Of a DNA stretch of 6,928 nt, positions 1 to 5,957 are shown in pieces. A program made the translations under genes and the position numbers. Every line of letters begins with the position of its first letter. Position 1 is the first letter of the stretch. The stretch is from RGIG6904 sp024680835 (GTDB taxonomy: Bacteria; Bacillota; Clostridia; Lachnospirales; Lachnospiraceae). Location of the stretch: the NCBI GenBank assembly GCA_024680835.1, contig JAILBP010000236.1:1-6928 (forward strand), written 5' to 3'. Under the pieces are notes generated by a model. The model was not told the DNA's origin, searched no databases, and worked only from the letters and a program-made list of their open reading frames with translations.

Positions 1-433
1 CTTTATAGGCGAAAGCTCTTTTGAGGACGGCAAGATAGTAGAAAACAGCGAATATCTTCTGGGATTCTGCCTGGAATACGCAGAGTACATCTCACAGCTC
101 AGAGGCCGGGCAGCCCAGGGTGTATTAAGGGATGTTGAAAAAGAGATACGGACCCATTACGCCGAGAATATCAGCCTGAGGGAGATGAGCCAGAAATTTT
201 TTATAAACAGTGCCTACCTCGGCCAGATATTTAAGAAAAAATACGGTCAGTCCTTCAAGGATTACCTGACTGATATCAGGATAAAGGAAGCCGCCAGAAT
301 GCTGTCCACCACAGACAAGAAGATCATCATCATAGCAGAGGAAGTAGGATACAAAGACTGCGATTATTTTGTTCAGAAGTTTATCGAGAGGATGGGATGT
401 ACCCCGTCAAAGTACAGGAGGGATCATACCTAA
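1..433 (+). CDS. AraC-family (YesN-like) response regulator, C-terminal part
   Basis: This is the 3' end of a gene that begins before the window; the reading frame is open from base 2 to the TAA at 431-433, giving about 143 residues. The last ~100 residues form the double helix-turn-helix DNA-binding domain of the AraC/XylS family. The first HTH is marked by ISLREMSQKFFINSAYLGQ and the following FKKKYGQSF. The second holds the family signature IAEEVGYKDCDYFVQKF and ends in GCTPSKYRR. The wording NSAYLGQIFKKKYG is typical of YesN-type response regulators, which carry an N-terminal receiver domain and are phosphorylated by a YesM-type membrane kinase. The receiver domain and kinase would lie upstream and are not visible. 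Such pairs usually sit beside the carbohydrate ABC transporter they control, so the operon starting at 750 is the likely target. That link is inference. The AraC-type DNA-binding domain is secure; the response-regulator assignment is probable. Confidence 0.9.
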   Translation, partial: FIGESSFEDGKIVENSEYLLGFCLEYAEYISQLRGRAAQGVLRDVEKEIRTHYAENISLREMSQKFFINSAYLGQIFKKKYGQSFKDYLTDIRIKEAARMLSTTDKKIIIIAEEVGYKDCDYFVQKFIERMGCTPSKYRRDHT

Positions 434-450
434 AATATAATCACGTTACT

Positions 451-632
451 AATATCAATACCAACGGATTGCTTCGTTGCTATCGCAACTTTCGCAATCC
501 TGCCCGATATTCGCAATCTCGTGGAGCTTTGCTCCACTTCTTGCTCATATCGGGGGCATTTAAAGAGACCGACATGCTAACCTAAGCAAGCTTAGCTGGC
601 ATGTCGGTCTCTTTAAATTGGTATTGTATATT
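451..632. repeat. Structured intergenic element with four-way-junction (cloverleaf) potential
   Basis: A 182-base intergenic block is almost entirely self-complementary. An outer stem pairs 451-464 with 618-632, all 14 bases matching with one bulged base at 627. Inside lie three hairpins with almost no linker. Hairpin A (466-500) pairs GGATTGC with GCAATCC and, within it, GTTGC with GCAAC around a TATC loop. Hairpin B (501-558) pairs TGCCCGATAT with ATATCG(GG)GGGCA, then GCAA with TTGC, then GTGGAGC with GCTCCAC around a TTT loop. Hairpin C (559-617) is a 19-20 bp perfect stem. Only base 465 is unpaired at the junction. The element could be a dispersed mobile repeat (MITE- or REP-like) or a structured RNA. 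No protein-coding signal is evident. Pairings were read by eye and the fold is not energy-tested. Confidence 0.65.
558..618. terminator. Bidirectional intrinsic terminator-like hairpin
   Basis: A perfect 20-bp inverted repeat (558-577 with 599-618) is topped by a 6-bp stem, CTAAGC (582-587) with GCTTAG (590-595). The outer arms begin with TTTAAAGAGACC and end with GGTCTCTTTAAA, so there is an A-rich tract before and a T-rich tract after the GC-containing stem on either strand. It would end transcripts of the AraC-family regulator before the transporter operon, and would work equally in reverse. It is also the third hairpin of the larger structured element at 451-632. The T-tract is short (CTTTAAAT), so efficiency is uncertain. 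Confidence 0.75.
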
Positions 633-643
633 TTGTCGGGTAA

Positions 644-671
644 TTGACGAAAGTTTGTCTGTATATTTATT
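644..671 (+). promoter_or_regulatory. Possible promoter of the transporter operon
   Basis: A -35-like TTGACG lies at 644-649. The best -10 match is TTTATT at 666-671, with 16-bp spacing and 4 of 6 consensus bases. A weak -10 fits an activator-dependent promoter, as expected if the adjacent AraC-family regulator controls it. Transcription would start near 678 and leave an untranslated leader of about 70 bases. An alternative -10-like TAGAAT at 685-690 lacks a properly spaced -35. Position is supported mainly by context. Confidence 0.35.
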
Positions 672-708
672 CATTTTGATGTCATAGAATTAAACCAACC
701 TAAATGAT

Positions 709-723
709 TCCGGTCTGACCGGA
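709..723 (+). promoter_or_regulatory. Small inverted repeat in the leader of the first binding-protein gene
   Basis: TCCGGT (709-714) and ACCGGA (718-723) form a perfect 6-bp inverted repeat around CTG. It ends 10 bases before the AGGAGGA ribosome-binding site at 734-740. It could be an operator half-site pair, or a small mRNA hairpin protecting the 5' end of an abundant transcript. There is no T-tract, so it is not a terminator. Function is unknown. Confidence 0.45.
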
Positions 724-749
724 GCAAAACAAAAGGAGGAAATCTTGAT

Positions 750-2120
750 ATGAAAATGAAAAAGGTATTAGCACTTGCCTTGACAGCAGTTATGTCAGTG
801 TCAATGCTGGCAGGCTGTGGCGGCAACACCGGTAGCACAGGCGGCAGTACAGGAAGCGGTGATTCAGGTTCTGCTTCAAGCGGCGGAGTTCAGGAGGTCA
901 CCTTTATGGTTTGGGATGATCTCGAGGCTTCAGAGGATCTTATCTCTCAGGGCTACAAGGATTCCATTGATCGTTTCAACAAGGATTACGAAGGAAAGTA
1001 CCATGCAAAGGTTATATCTACCAACCTTGAGGAGTACTACACAAAGCTGAATGCTGAGATAGCTGCAGGCAACTGCCCGGATGTATTCATCGTTTCTCCG
1101 GGTGCAAACTTAAATGATTATGTTCTGAAAGATAAGACAGATAAGCCTATCGCTCAGAAGATGGACGATTATCTTGCAGCTGACGGCTGGAAAGATACAT
1201 TCACTTCAGACGCAGTATTCGCAGGCGGCACCTATGGTGACGAGGCTACTCAGGGCGCAGGTATCTACGCTATTCCGCTTAACATCGCAGCAGCTTGTGT
1301 ATTCTACAACACAGAGATGTTCGAGAATGCAGGAGCAAAGGTTCCCACAACTTACAGCGAGCTTCTTGATGCTTGCCAGAAGCTTAAGGACAGCGGTGTA
1401 ACACCGATCACAATCTCTGCAGGTACAGCATGGTGCCTTTCAATGGTAGCCGGATACCTCTGCGACAGAAACGGTCTTGTACTCAGTGATGTTAAAGATC
1501 ACAAGACAGACTGGAAAGACGCTAAGGTTATCAACGCTGCAAAGCAGATCCAGGAGCTTTCTCAGTACTTCCAGCCCACAGCTGAGTCTGATGATAACGA
1601 CGTAGCAACAGCTGCATTCTATGACGGCGAAGCTGCTATCCTTATCCAGGGTTCATGGGCAATCGGACAGATCAACGGAAGCTGCGAGCCCGGTTTTGAG
1701 CAGAAAGTCGGCGTATTCGCATTCCCGGCAGTTGACGGTTCTTCAGCAGATCCCAACCGTGTTATCGCTAAGTCTGACTCAATCGCAATGAGCGCTACCA
1801 GCAAGAATCCTGAAGCAGCAGTTGCATTGATGAAGTACTTTGTAGATGATACAGCACAGAAGTACACAGCAGAAAAAGGTGGAAAGATTCCTGTAACAAA
1901 CGTTAAGTATGACGAGACAATCGCTCCGCCGGAGCTTAGCTATGTTATGGATGTATTCAAGAGCGCAAGCGCTACATTCGGATTCTACAACGAGTCACTC
2001 GTTGATTCAGAGGCAGGCTCTACATTCGACAGCTGCTTCGTAGAGATCTTCAAGGGCGCAGATCCGGAAGAGGCTCTGAATCCTATCCAGGAATACTATG
2101 AGAGCAATGTCTGGAAGTAA
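750..2120 (+). CDS. Carbohydrate ABC transporter substrate-binding lipoprotein (family 1)
   Basis: A 456-residue extracellular solute-binding protein of the MalE-like family 1, which captures a sugar or oligosaccharide outside the membrane and delivers it to the permeases encoded next. Residues 1-22 are a lipoprotein signal peptide: MKMKK, a hydrophobic stretch, then the lipobox LAGC with the lipidated Cys at 23. A Gly/Ser/Thr linker (24-46) tethers the protein. The mature domain starts with VTFMVWDD. It then shows YTKLNAEIAAGNCPDVFIV (97-115) and GIYAIPLNIAAACVFYNTEMF (171-191), followed by PTTYSELLDACQKL; these are characteristic of the fold. Length is normal for the family. The start is set by AGGAGGA at 734-740; ATG at codon 3 is a weaker alternative. 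Codon choice looks strongly biased (mostly AAG, ATC, GCA), which fits high expression. The substrate cannot be read from sequence. Confidence 0.95.
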   Translation: MKMKKVLALALTAVMSVSMLAGCGGNTGSTGGSTGSGDSGSASSGGVQEVTFMVWDDLEASEDLISQGYKDSIDRFNKDYEGKYHAKVISTNLEEYYTKLNAEIAAGNCPDVFIVSPGANLNDYVLKDKTDKPIAQKMDDYLAADGWKDTFTSDAVFAGGTYGDEATQGAGIYAIPLNIAAACVFYNTEMFENAGAKVPTTYSELLDACQKLKDSGVTPITISAGTAWCLSMVAGYLCDRNGLVLSDVKDHKTDWKDAKVINAAKQIQELSQYFQPTAESDDNDVATAAFYDGEAAILIQGSWAIGQINGSCEPGFEQKVGVFAFPAVDGSSADPNRVIAKSDSIAMSATSKNPEAAVALMKYFVDDTAQKYTAEKGGKIPVTNVKYDETIAPPELSYVMDVFKSASATFGFYNESLVDSEAGSTFDSCFVEIFKGADPEEALNPIQEYYESNVWK

Positions 2121-2149
2121 GATTTCGTAAACTGAAACTGATCTTTTAT

Positions 2150-2181
2150 GTCGGCACCCGCCTGGCGGGTGCTGACCTTTT
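2150..2181 (+). terminator. Intercistronic hairpin between binding-protein and permease genes
   Basis: A 12-bp stem pairs 2150-2161 with 2165-2176 around a CTG loop, GC-rich with one G-T wobble, followed by CTTTT. It sits in the 72-base gap between the binding-protein stop and the first permease start. The T-tract is short, so it probably acts as a partial terminator or as a 3'-end stabiliser of the upstream message. Either would give more binding protein than permease, as described for malE-malF type operons. The differential-expression role is inference. Confidence 0.65.
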
Positions 2182-2192
2182 AAGGGGAAAAT

Positions 2193-3104
2193 ATGGATAA
2201 GCTTCTGAGAAAAAAGAGTAACATCATATTATTTTTGGCACCGGCCTTTATTCTGTTCACGGCTGTTCTGATCGTACCGATCATTTCGGCATTCTATTAC
2301 TCACTTTGTGATTACAAATTAAACTCCAAGCCGGTATTTGTAGGTTTACAGAATTACATAACTATTTTTACCAAGGATGCGGATATGAAGACCGGATTCA
2401 AGAATTCGATCTTTTTCATGATCTTTTCATGCGTGACCCAGCTGATCTGCGGTCTTGTACTGGCCGCTCTGCTCACCAATATCAAAAAAGGTCGTGACTT
2501 CTTTAAGAATGTATATTATCTGCCCTGCGTACTGAGTTCCGCTGCTTTGGGTCTTCTGTGGTATTTTGTGTTCCATCCCAAGTACGGTATCAACAAGATC
2601 ATGGAAAACATAGGTCTTCTTGAAAATGCCAATGAAGGAACCCTCTGGCTTTCCGATACCAGCGGATTCATTATCCTGCCGATAATCGTGATCTCCTTTG
2701 TCGCTTTGTGGCAGTACGTCGGACAGTCAATGATGCTGTATATGGCCCAGATCTCGGGCATCAGCAAGAGTATATATGAGGCAGCTGCCATTGACGGCTG
2801 TTCAAAGTCGCAGGCGTTTTTCACCATCACATTACCGCTCATCAAGCCCATGGTGGCTACGGCAATGAGCCTTAATGCGATAGGTTCCCTGAAGTTCTTC
2901 GATCTGATCTTCAGTATGCTCCCGGAGGCTATGCGTGGTAAGGGCGGTAAGGCTCACGTTATGGCAACGGTCATTTACGATCAGGGTCTGAGATATAACA
3001 AATACGGATATGCTTGTGCCGTAGGTATGGTACTGCTTGGTATGTGCCTGCTGGTAACATTCCTTATCAATAAATTTGTTAAATCTGAAAGCTATGATGA
3101 ATAA
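2193..3104 (+). CDS. Carbohydrate ABC transporter permease, MalF/UgpA-like
   Basis: A 303-residue integral membrane permease of the CUT1 (MalF/UgpA) type, one half of the transmembrane channel. It starts with a basic MDKLLRKKSN segment and a first hydrophobic helix around residues 11-37. Further helices lie near 72-95, 108-127, 158-180 and 272-294. The cytoplasmic EAA loop that docks on the ATPase is clear: EAAAIDGCSKSQAFFTITLP at 196-215. GLQNY (51-55) after the first helix is also typical of sugar permeases of this subfamily. The ATG at 2193 is preceded by AAGGGG (2182-2187), a weaker ribosome-binding site than those of its neighbours, consistent with lower translation than the binding protein. 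The next permease starts 15 bases after the stop, so the two are cotranscribed and surely form a heterodimer. No ATPase gene accompanies them. Confidence 0.95.
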   Translation: MDKLLRKKSNIILFLAPAFILFTAVLIVPIISAFYYSLCDYKLNSKPVFVGLQNYITIFTKDADMKTGFKNSIFFMIFSCVTQLICGLVLAALLTNIKKGRDFFKNVYYLPCVLSSAALGLLWYFVFHPKYGINKIMENIGLLENANEGTLWLSDTSGFIILPIIVISFVALWQYVGQSMMLYMAQISGISKSIYEAAAIDGCSKSQAFFTITLPLIKPMVATAMSLNAIGSLKFFDLIFSMLPEAMRGKGGKAHVMATVIYDQGLRYNKYGYACAVGMVLLGMCLLVTFLINKFVKSESYDE

Positions 3105-3119
3105 GGGAGGAGGCAAAAG

Positions 3120-3998
3120 ATGCAGAACACTACTGAGTACACTACTGAGAACAGCTCAGCTGAAAAAAACAAAAGAAAAAGCAAAATAATAAATATTGCA
3201 ATTTATGCATTTTTGATTATACTTGTATTGATATACATATTACCGCTTTTGTGGATATTGATGTCTTCACTCAAGCCCAATGCTTCATTTAAGAGTTCAC
3301 CCTGGAGTTTCCCGGACACATTGATGATAGAAAACTTTGTGTTCGCCTGGACAAAAGGTCACCTCGGAAGAGCAACGCTTAACTCATTCATCGTATCCAC
3401 CACAACACTTATCATATCTCTTGTGATCGGTTCCATGGCAGCATTTGCTATATCAAAGCTGCGCTGGAAATACTCAAAGCTGGTACTTACGTATTTCATG
3501 ATAGGAATGATGATCCCCATCCACTGCGTACTGTTTTCGCTTTATATCCAGTTCGCAAGATGGCACCTGACTAATACGCTGGTAGGTCTTATCATTCCCT
3601 ATGTGGCGTTTTCATTACCCATCACGATCTATATTATGACCGGATTCTTTGACAGCATACCGAATGAACTTTTTGAGGCGGCTGTCATTGACGGATGTTC
3701 CGTACCGAGACTGTTCGGAGAGGTTGGTATCCCAATGGTCAGAACAGGTTTCATGGTAACAGGACTTATGTCATTTGTAAGTAACTGGAACGAGCTGTTG
3801 TTTGCGCTTGTATTTACCTCGGATGATGCCAAGAAAACGCTACCCGTTTCACTGACTAAATTCGTGGGACCGCACAGTACAAATTATACTCAGATGTTTG
3901 CCGGCATCGTTATAGCCGTCATACCCACCATCATAGTATACAGTATCTTTGCCAATCAGATCGTAGACGGTCTTACGGCAGGTGCGGTAAAAGGATAG
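3120..3998 (+). CDS. Carbohydrate ABC transporter permease, MalG/UgpE-like
   Basis: A 292-residue second permease of the CUT1 (MalG/UgpE) type and partner of the protein encoded just upstream. A polar, lysine-rich N-terminus of about 22 residues precedes the first membrane helix (24-48), followed by the typical MSSLKPN. Other helices lie near 87-112, 122-144, 154-175, 208-232 and 260-280. The EAA motif is EAAVIDGCSVPRLFGEVGIP at 186-205. The C-terminus GLTAGAVKG is the standard ending of MalG-like permeases, so the protein is complete. The start is supported by AGGAGG at 3108-3113, six bases before the ATG. The next gene begins only three bases after the stop codon, indicating tight coupling. 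Substrate specificity is not visible. Confidence 0.95.
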   Translation: MQNTTEYTTENSSAEKNKRKSKIINIAIYAFLIILVLIYILPLLWILMSSLKPNASFKSSPWSFPDTLMIENFVFAWTKGHLGRATLNSFIVSTTTLIISLVIGSMAAFAISKLRWKYSKLVLTYFMIGMMIPIHCVLFSLYIQFARWHLTNTLVGLIIPYVAFSLPITIYIMTGFFDSIPNELFEAAVIDGCSVPRLFGEVGIPMVRTGFMVTGLMSFVSNWNELLFALVFTSDDAKKTLPVSLTKFVGPHSTNYTQMFAGIVIAVIPTIIVYSIFANQIVDGLTAGAVKG

Positions 3999-4001
3999 GA
4001 T

Positions 4002-5756
4002 ATGCAAAAAATATATAAGATTTTATTATACGTACTGCCCATAATACTCATTATGGGCAGTATTGTATCTTGTGGAAAGCAGGAAGATACCGGCAGTTCA
4101 AAATCGAATACCGTTCAACAATCAACAGTGAAATCGACAGATACGGACAGTATCACGACTTTCACTTTTTTTGGTGTTAAGCCAAGACCTGAGATCAATG
4201 AAAAAAATGATGTCCGGGAGCTCATCGCCAAAAAGACCGGGGTACGCCTCATGGAAAACTGGCTCAGTTCCCAAAGCGGCCAGAGTGAAGAGGAAGCTGT
4301 CGAGAATTTGATCGCAACCGGGGATTATCCGGACTTTATAGACGGCGGCGACGGCAGTCAGATTTTATACGAACAGGGTGTACTCTTACCATGGGACGAT
4401 TATCTTGAGAGCGGAAAATATCCCAATCTTGAAGCCTTCTATACAAAGGATGAGTGGGATATGTTCAGGCGTGAAGACGGTCATATTTACTGGTGCAACG
4501 TATTCCAGAACACAAAGGGTGCTTCCACCGAGACCATGCACAATGATGAGGCCTTCTGGATCCAGGCGAGAGTGCTGGAATGGGATCACTATCCGAAGAT
4601 AGAGACTCTGGATCAGTATTTTGATCTGCTGGAGCGTTATATAGCTGCTCACCCCACGGATAAAGATCCCCGGGGCAATACACGCGAACTTATAGCGTAC
4701 ACCTGTCTGTGTGAAACAGGACGATTCTTTTGTATAGAAAATGCGCCGCAGTTTCTGGACGGATACCCCAATGACGGTTCCGTGATGGTGGATTACACCA
4801 CAGATCCGTCAAAGCCGCAGATCCTGGACTATAATACTACCGATACGGCTCGTAAATATTTTGAAAAGCTGAATGAAGAGTACAGGAAGGGGATAGTGGA
4901 TCCCGAGTTTGCCACACAGAATTACGACGAGTACCTTGGAAAACTGGCAGACGGAGTAGTGCTGGGCATGTGCGACCAGTACTGGGATTTTATGGATATT
5001 ATAGATACCCAGAAGTCACTTGGGGTTGATGAGATGGGATGCAGCTACATCCCTCTCGGTCTTACTATAGAAGAGGGGATGGATAATCGCTGGCATACCT
5101 ACGGAGATACATTGAATGTGAGCTCAGGCATTGGGGTCACCACATCATGCCGGGATCCGGAACTGGCTTTTTCATTTCTGAACGCAATGCTGGATCAGGA
5201 TATACATAACTTGAGATTCTGGGGAGTGGAAGGCGAGGACTATCTGGTGGATGAGAACGGTCTGTTTTACAGAACGGACGAGATCCGAAAGAAAGTATCG
5301 GATGATGCCTACAAAAAACGCCATCTATGTCAATACGGGTTCATGCCGCAATACGGTGGCACCAGCGATGACAGCATAAATGCCAACTTTCCGAATGAGC
5401 AGCCCTCGGAATTCATAGAGAGCCTTCCGGATCCGGTGGCGGCATGTTTTGAGGCATACAAAGTCAAATCCTATCCGCAGATGATCGGTTCCATAGAGGA
5501 GATCAAGAAACCCTGGTTTCCCATGTGGTCTTATTCCAACAGCATGACGGATGCTACCAAAGGCGGAGAGGCCTGGAACAGGATGAACGAGACCAAGAGA
5601 AAATGGCTTCCGCTGTTAGTTATGAGCGGCAGCTTCGACTCCGACTGGGATGCGTATATGGATGAATATGCCGCGTGCAACCCCGGAGATTTCCTGCAGG
5701 AAATGCAGGATGAGCTGAACCGCAGAGCGGGAAAAGCAAATAATGTTTACGAATAA
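4002..5756 (+). CDS. Second, LplA-like extracellular solute-binding lipoprotein
   Basis: A 584-residue lipoprotein of the large, LplA-like class of ABC solute-binding proteins, which usually run 500-580 residues. The signal peptide is residues 1-23 with lipobox IVSC and the lipidated Cys at 24; a Ser/Thr/Asp-rich linker follows to about 50. Family-like stretches are FTFFGVKP (54-61), VRELIAKKTGVRL (71-83), LIATGDYPDFIDGG (103-116) with the usual YP-D pattern, DPELAFSFLNAMLDQD (385-400), FWGVEGEDYLVDENGLFYR (406-424) and a C-terminal WDAYMDEYAACNPGDFLQEMQDE. Start: AAAGG at 3990-3994, overlapping the end of the upstream permease gene, seven bases before ATG. It is the last gene of the operon and differs clearly in length and sequence from the 456-residue binding protein at its head. 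It may widen the ligand range, act before the other protein, or serve in sensing. These roles are inference. Confidence 0.9.
   Translation: MQKIYKILLYVLPIILIMGSIVSCGKQEDTGSSKSNTVQQSTVKSTDTDSITTFTFFGVKPRPEINEKNDVRELIAKKTGVRLMENWLSSQSGQSEEEAVENLIATGDYPDFIDGGDGSQILYEQGVLLPWDDYLESGKYPNLEAFYTKDEWDMFRREDGHIYWCNVFQNTKGASTETMHNDEAFWIQARVLEWDHYPKIETLDQYFDLLERYIAAHPTDKDPRGNTRELIAYTCLCETGRFFCIENAPQFLDGYPNDGSVMVDYTTDPSKPQILDYNTTDTARKYFEKLNEEYRKGIVDPEFATQNYDEYLGKLADGVVLGMCDQYWDFMDIIDTQKSLGVDEMGCSYIPLGLTIEEGMDNRWHTYGDTLNVSSGIGVTTSCRDPELAFSFLNAMLDQDIHNLRFWGVEGEDYLVDENGLFYRTDEIRKKVSDDAYKKRHLCQYGFMPQYGGTSDDSINANFPNEQPSEFIESLPDPVAACFEAYKVKSYPQMIGSIEEIKKPWFPMWSYSNSMTDATKGGEAWNRMNETKRKWLPLLVMSGSFDSDWDAYMDEYAACNPGDFLQEMQDELNRRAGKANNVYE
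4033..4062 (+). other. Perfect 13-bp hairpin inside signal-peptide codons
   Basis: TACTGCCCATAAT (4033-4045) and ATTATGGGCAGTA (4050-4062) form a perfect inverted repeat around an ACTC loop, covering codons 11-21 of the second binding-protein gene, within its signal peptide. A G-T wobble (4032/4063) could extend it. The stem begins about 30 bases after the start codon, near the edge of an initiating ribosome. There is no T-run after it, so a strong terminator is unlikely. It may slow translation, mark a processing site or be chance; see findings. Confidence 0.6.
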
Positions 5757-5804
5757 AATTTTTTTCAAAAATTTGTTGACAGGAGATAAGTCTTGTGGTA
5801 ATCT
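5756..5804 (+). promoter_or_regulatory. infC: Strong promoter of the infC operon with UP-like tract
   Basis: A perfect -35 TTGACA (5776-5781) is followed after 17 bp by TAATCT (5799-5804), preceded by TGG at 5796-5798, an extended -10. Directly upstream, 5756-5774 is almost pure A/T in phased tracts, resembling an UP element. Transcription should start near 5811. This is the expected place for the promoter of the IF3-L35-L20 operon. The A/T tract also reads as an 8-bp A/T-only inverted repeat just after the transporter operon stop, but it contains no GC and is not a convincing terminator. Confidence 0.8.
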
Positions 5805-5810
5805 GTCTCA

Positions 5811-5943
5811 TGTTGAGCAAAGAAGAGTATCCACTCTCACCTTAGCGCATGGGCGACTCGGGTTACAGATCATATTTTTTTAGTGTGATTTTTTGTGTGG
5901 ATACTTATGTATCCACTTTTTTCATTTACAGGGACATTTTCCC
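5811..5943 (+). ncRNA. infC-operon attenuator leader (candidate L20-responsive)
   Basis: A leader of about 140 bases lies between the promoter and infC. It can adopt two exclusive structures. In one, AGTATCCAC (5826-5834) pairs over nine bases with GTGGATACT (5897-5905). In the other, GTGGATAC (5897-5904) pairs with GTATCCAC (5909-5916) as a terminator. The upstream segment is therefore an antiterminator copying the terminator's 3' arm. In Bacillus subtilis, ribosomal protein L20 represses infC-rpmI-rplT by promoting a leader terminator; the same gene order here suggests the same logic. I cannot confirm the L20-binding fold in the middle part (5840-5880). Confidence 0.7.
5897..5922 (+). terminator. 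Leader intrinsic terminator upstream of infC
   Basis: A perfect 8-bp stem, GTGGATAC (5897-5904) with GTATCCAC (5909-5916), has a TTAT loop and is followed by six T residues (5917-5922). It lies about 35 bases before infC, downstream of the operon's own promoter, so it must be conditional. Its 5' arm can be captured by 5826-5834. It would also stop readthrough from the transporter operon, which lacks a clear terminator of its own. Confidence 0.85.
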
Positions 5944-5957
5944 GGGAGGTAATGACC

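Noticed and set aside
397..585. Open reading frame of 62 codons overlapping the regulator's end and the intergenic region
   Set aside because: Its frame runs through the inverted repeats of the structured element, it has no ribosome-binding site, and the composition follows the palindromes rather than a protein.
620..749. Search for a catabolite-repression (cre) site upstream of the operon
   Set aside because: No segment between the hairpin element and the start codon fits the usual TGWAANCGNTNWCA-like consensus well enough to report.
1619..1867. Antisense open reading frame inside the first binding-protein gene
   Set aside because: It is a shadow of biased codon use in the sense gene and shows no recognisable protein features; the same holds for the other antisense frames in the permease, second binding-protein, infC and rpmI genes.
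5756..5774. A/T-only inverted repeat as terminator of the transporter operon
   Set aside because: The 8-bp stem has no G-C pairs and would be too weak; it is better read as an UP-like tract of the following promoter.
5895..5957. GTG start extending IF3 by about 21 residues
   Set aside because: The codons lie inside the leader terminator and its T-tract, lack a ribosome-binding site, and encode a hydrophobic extension not found in IF3.
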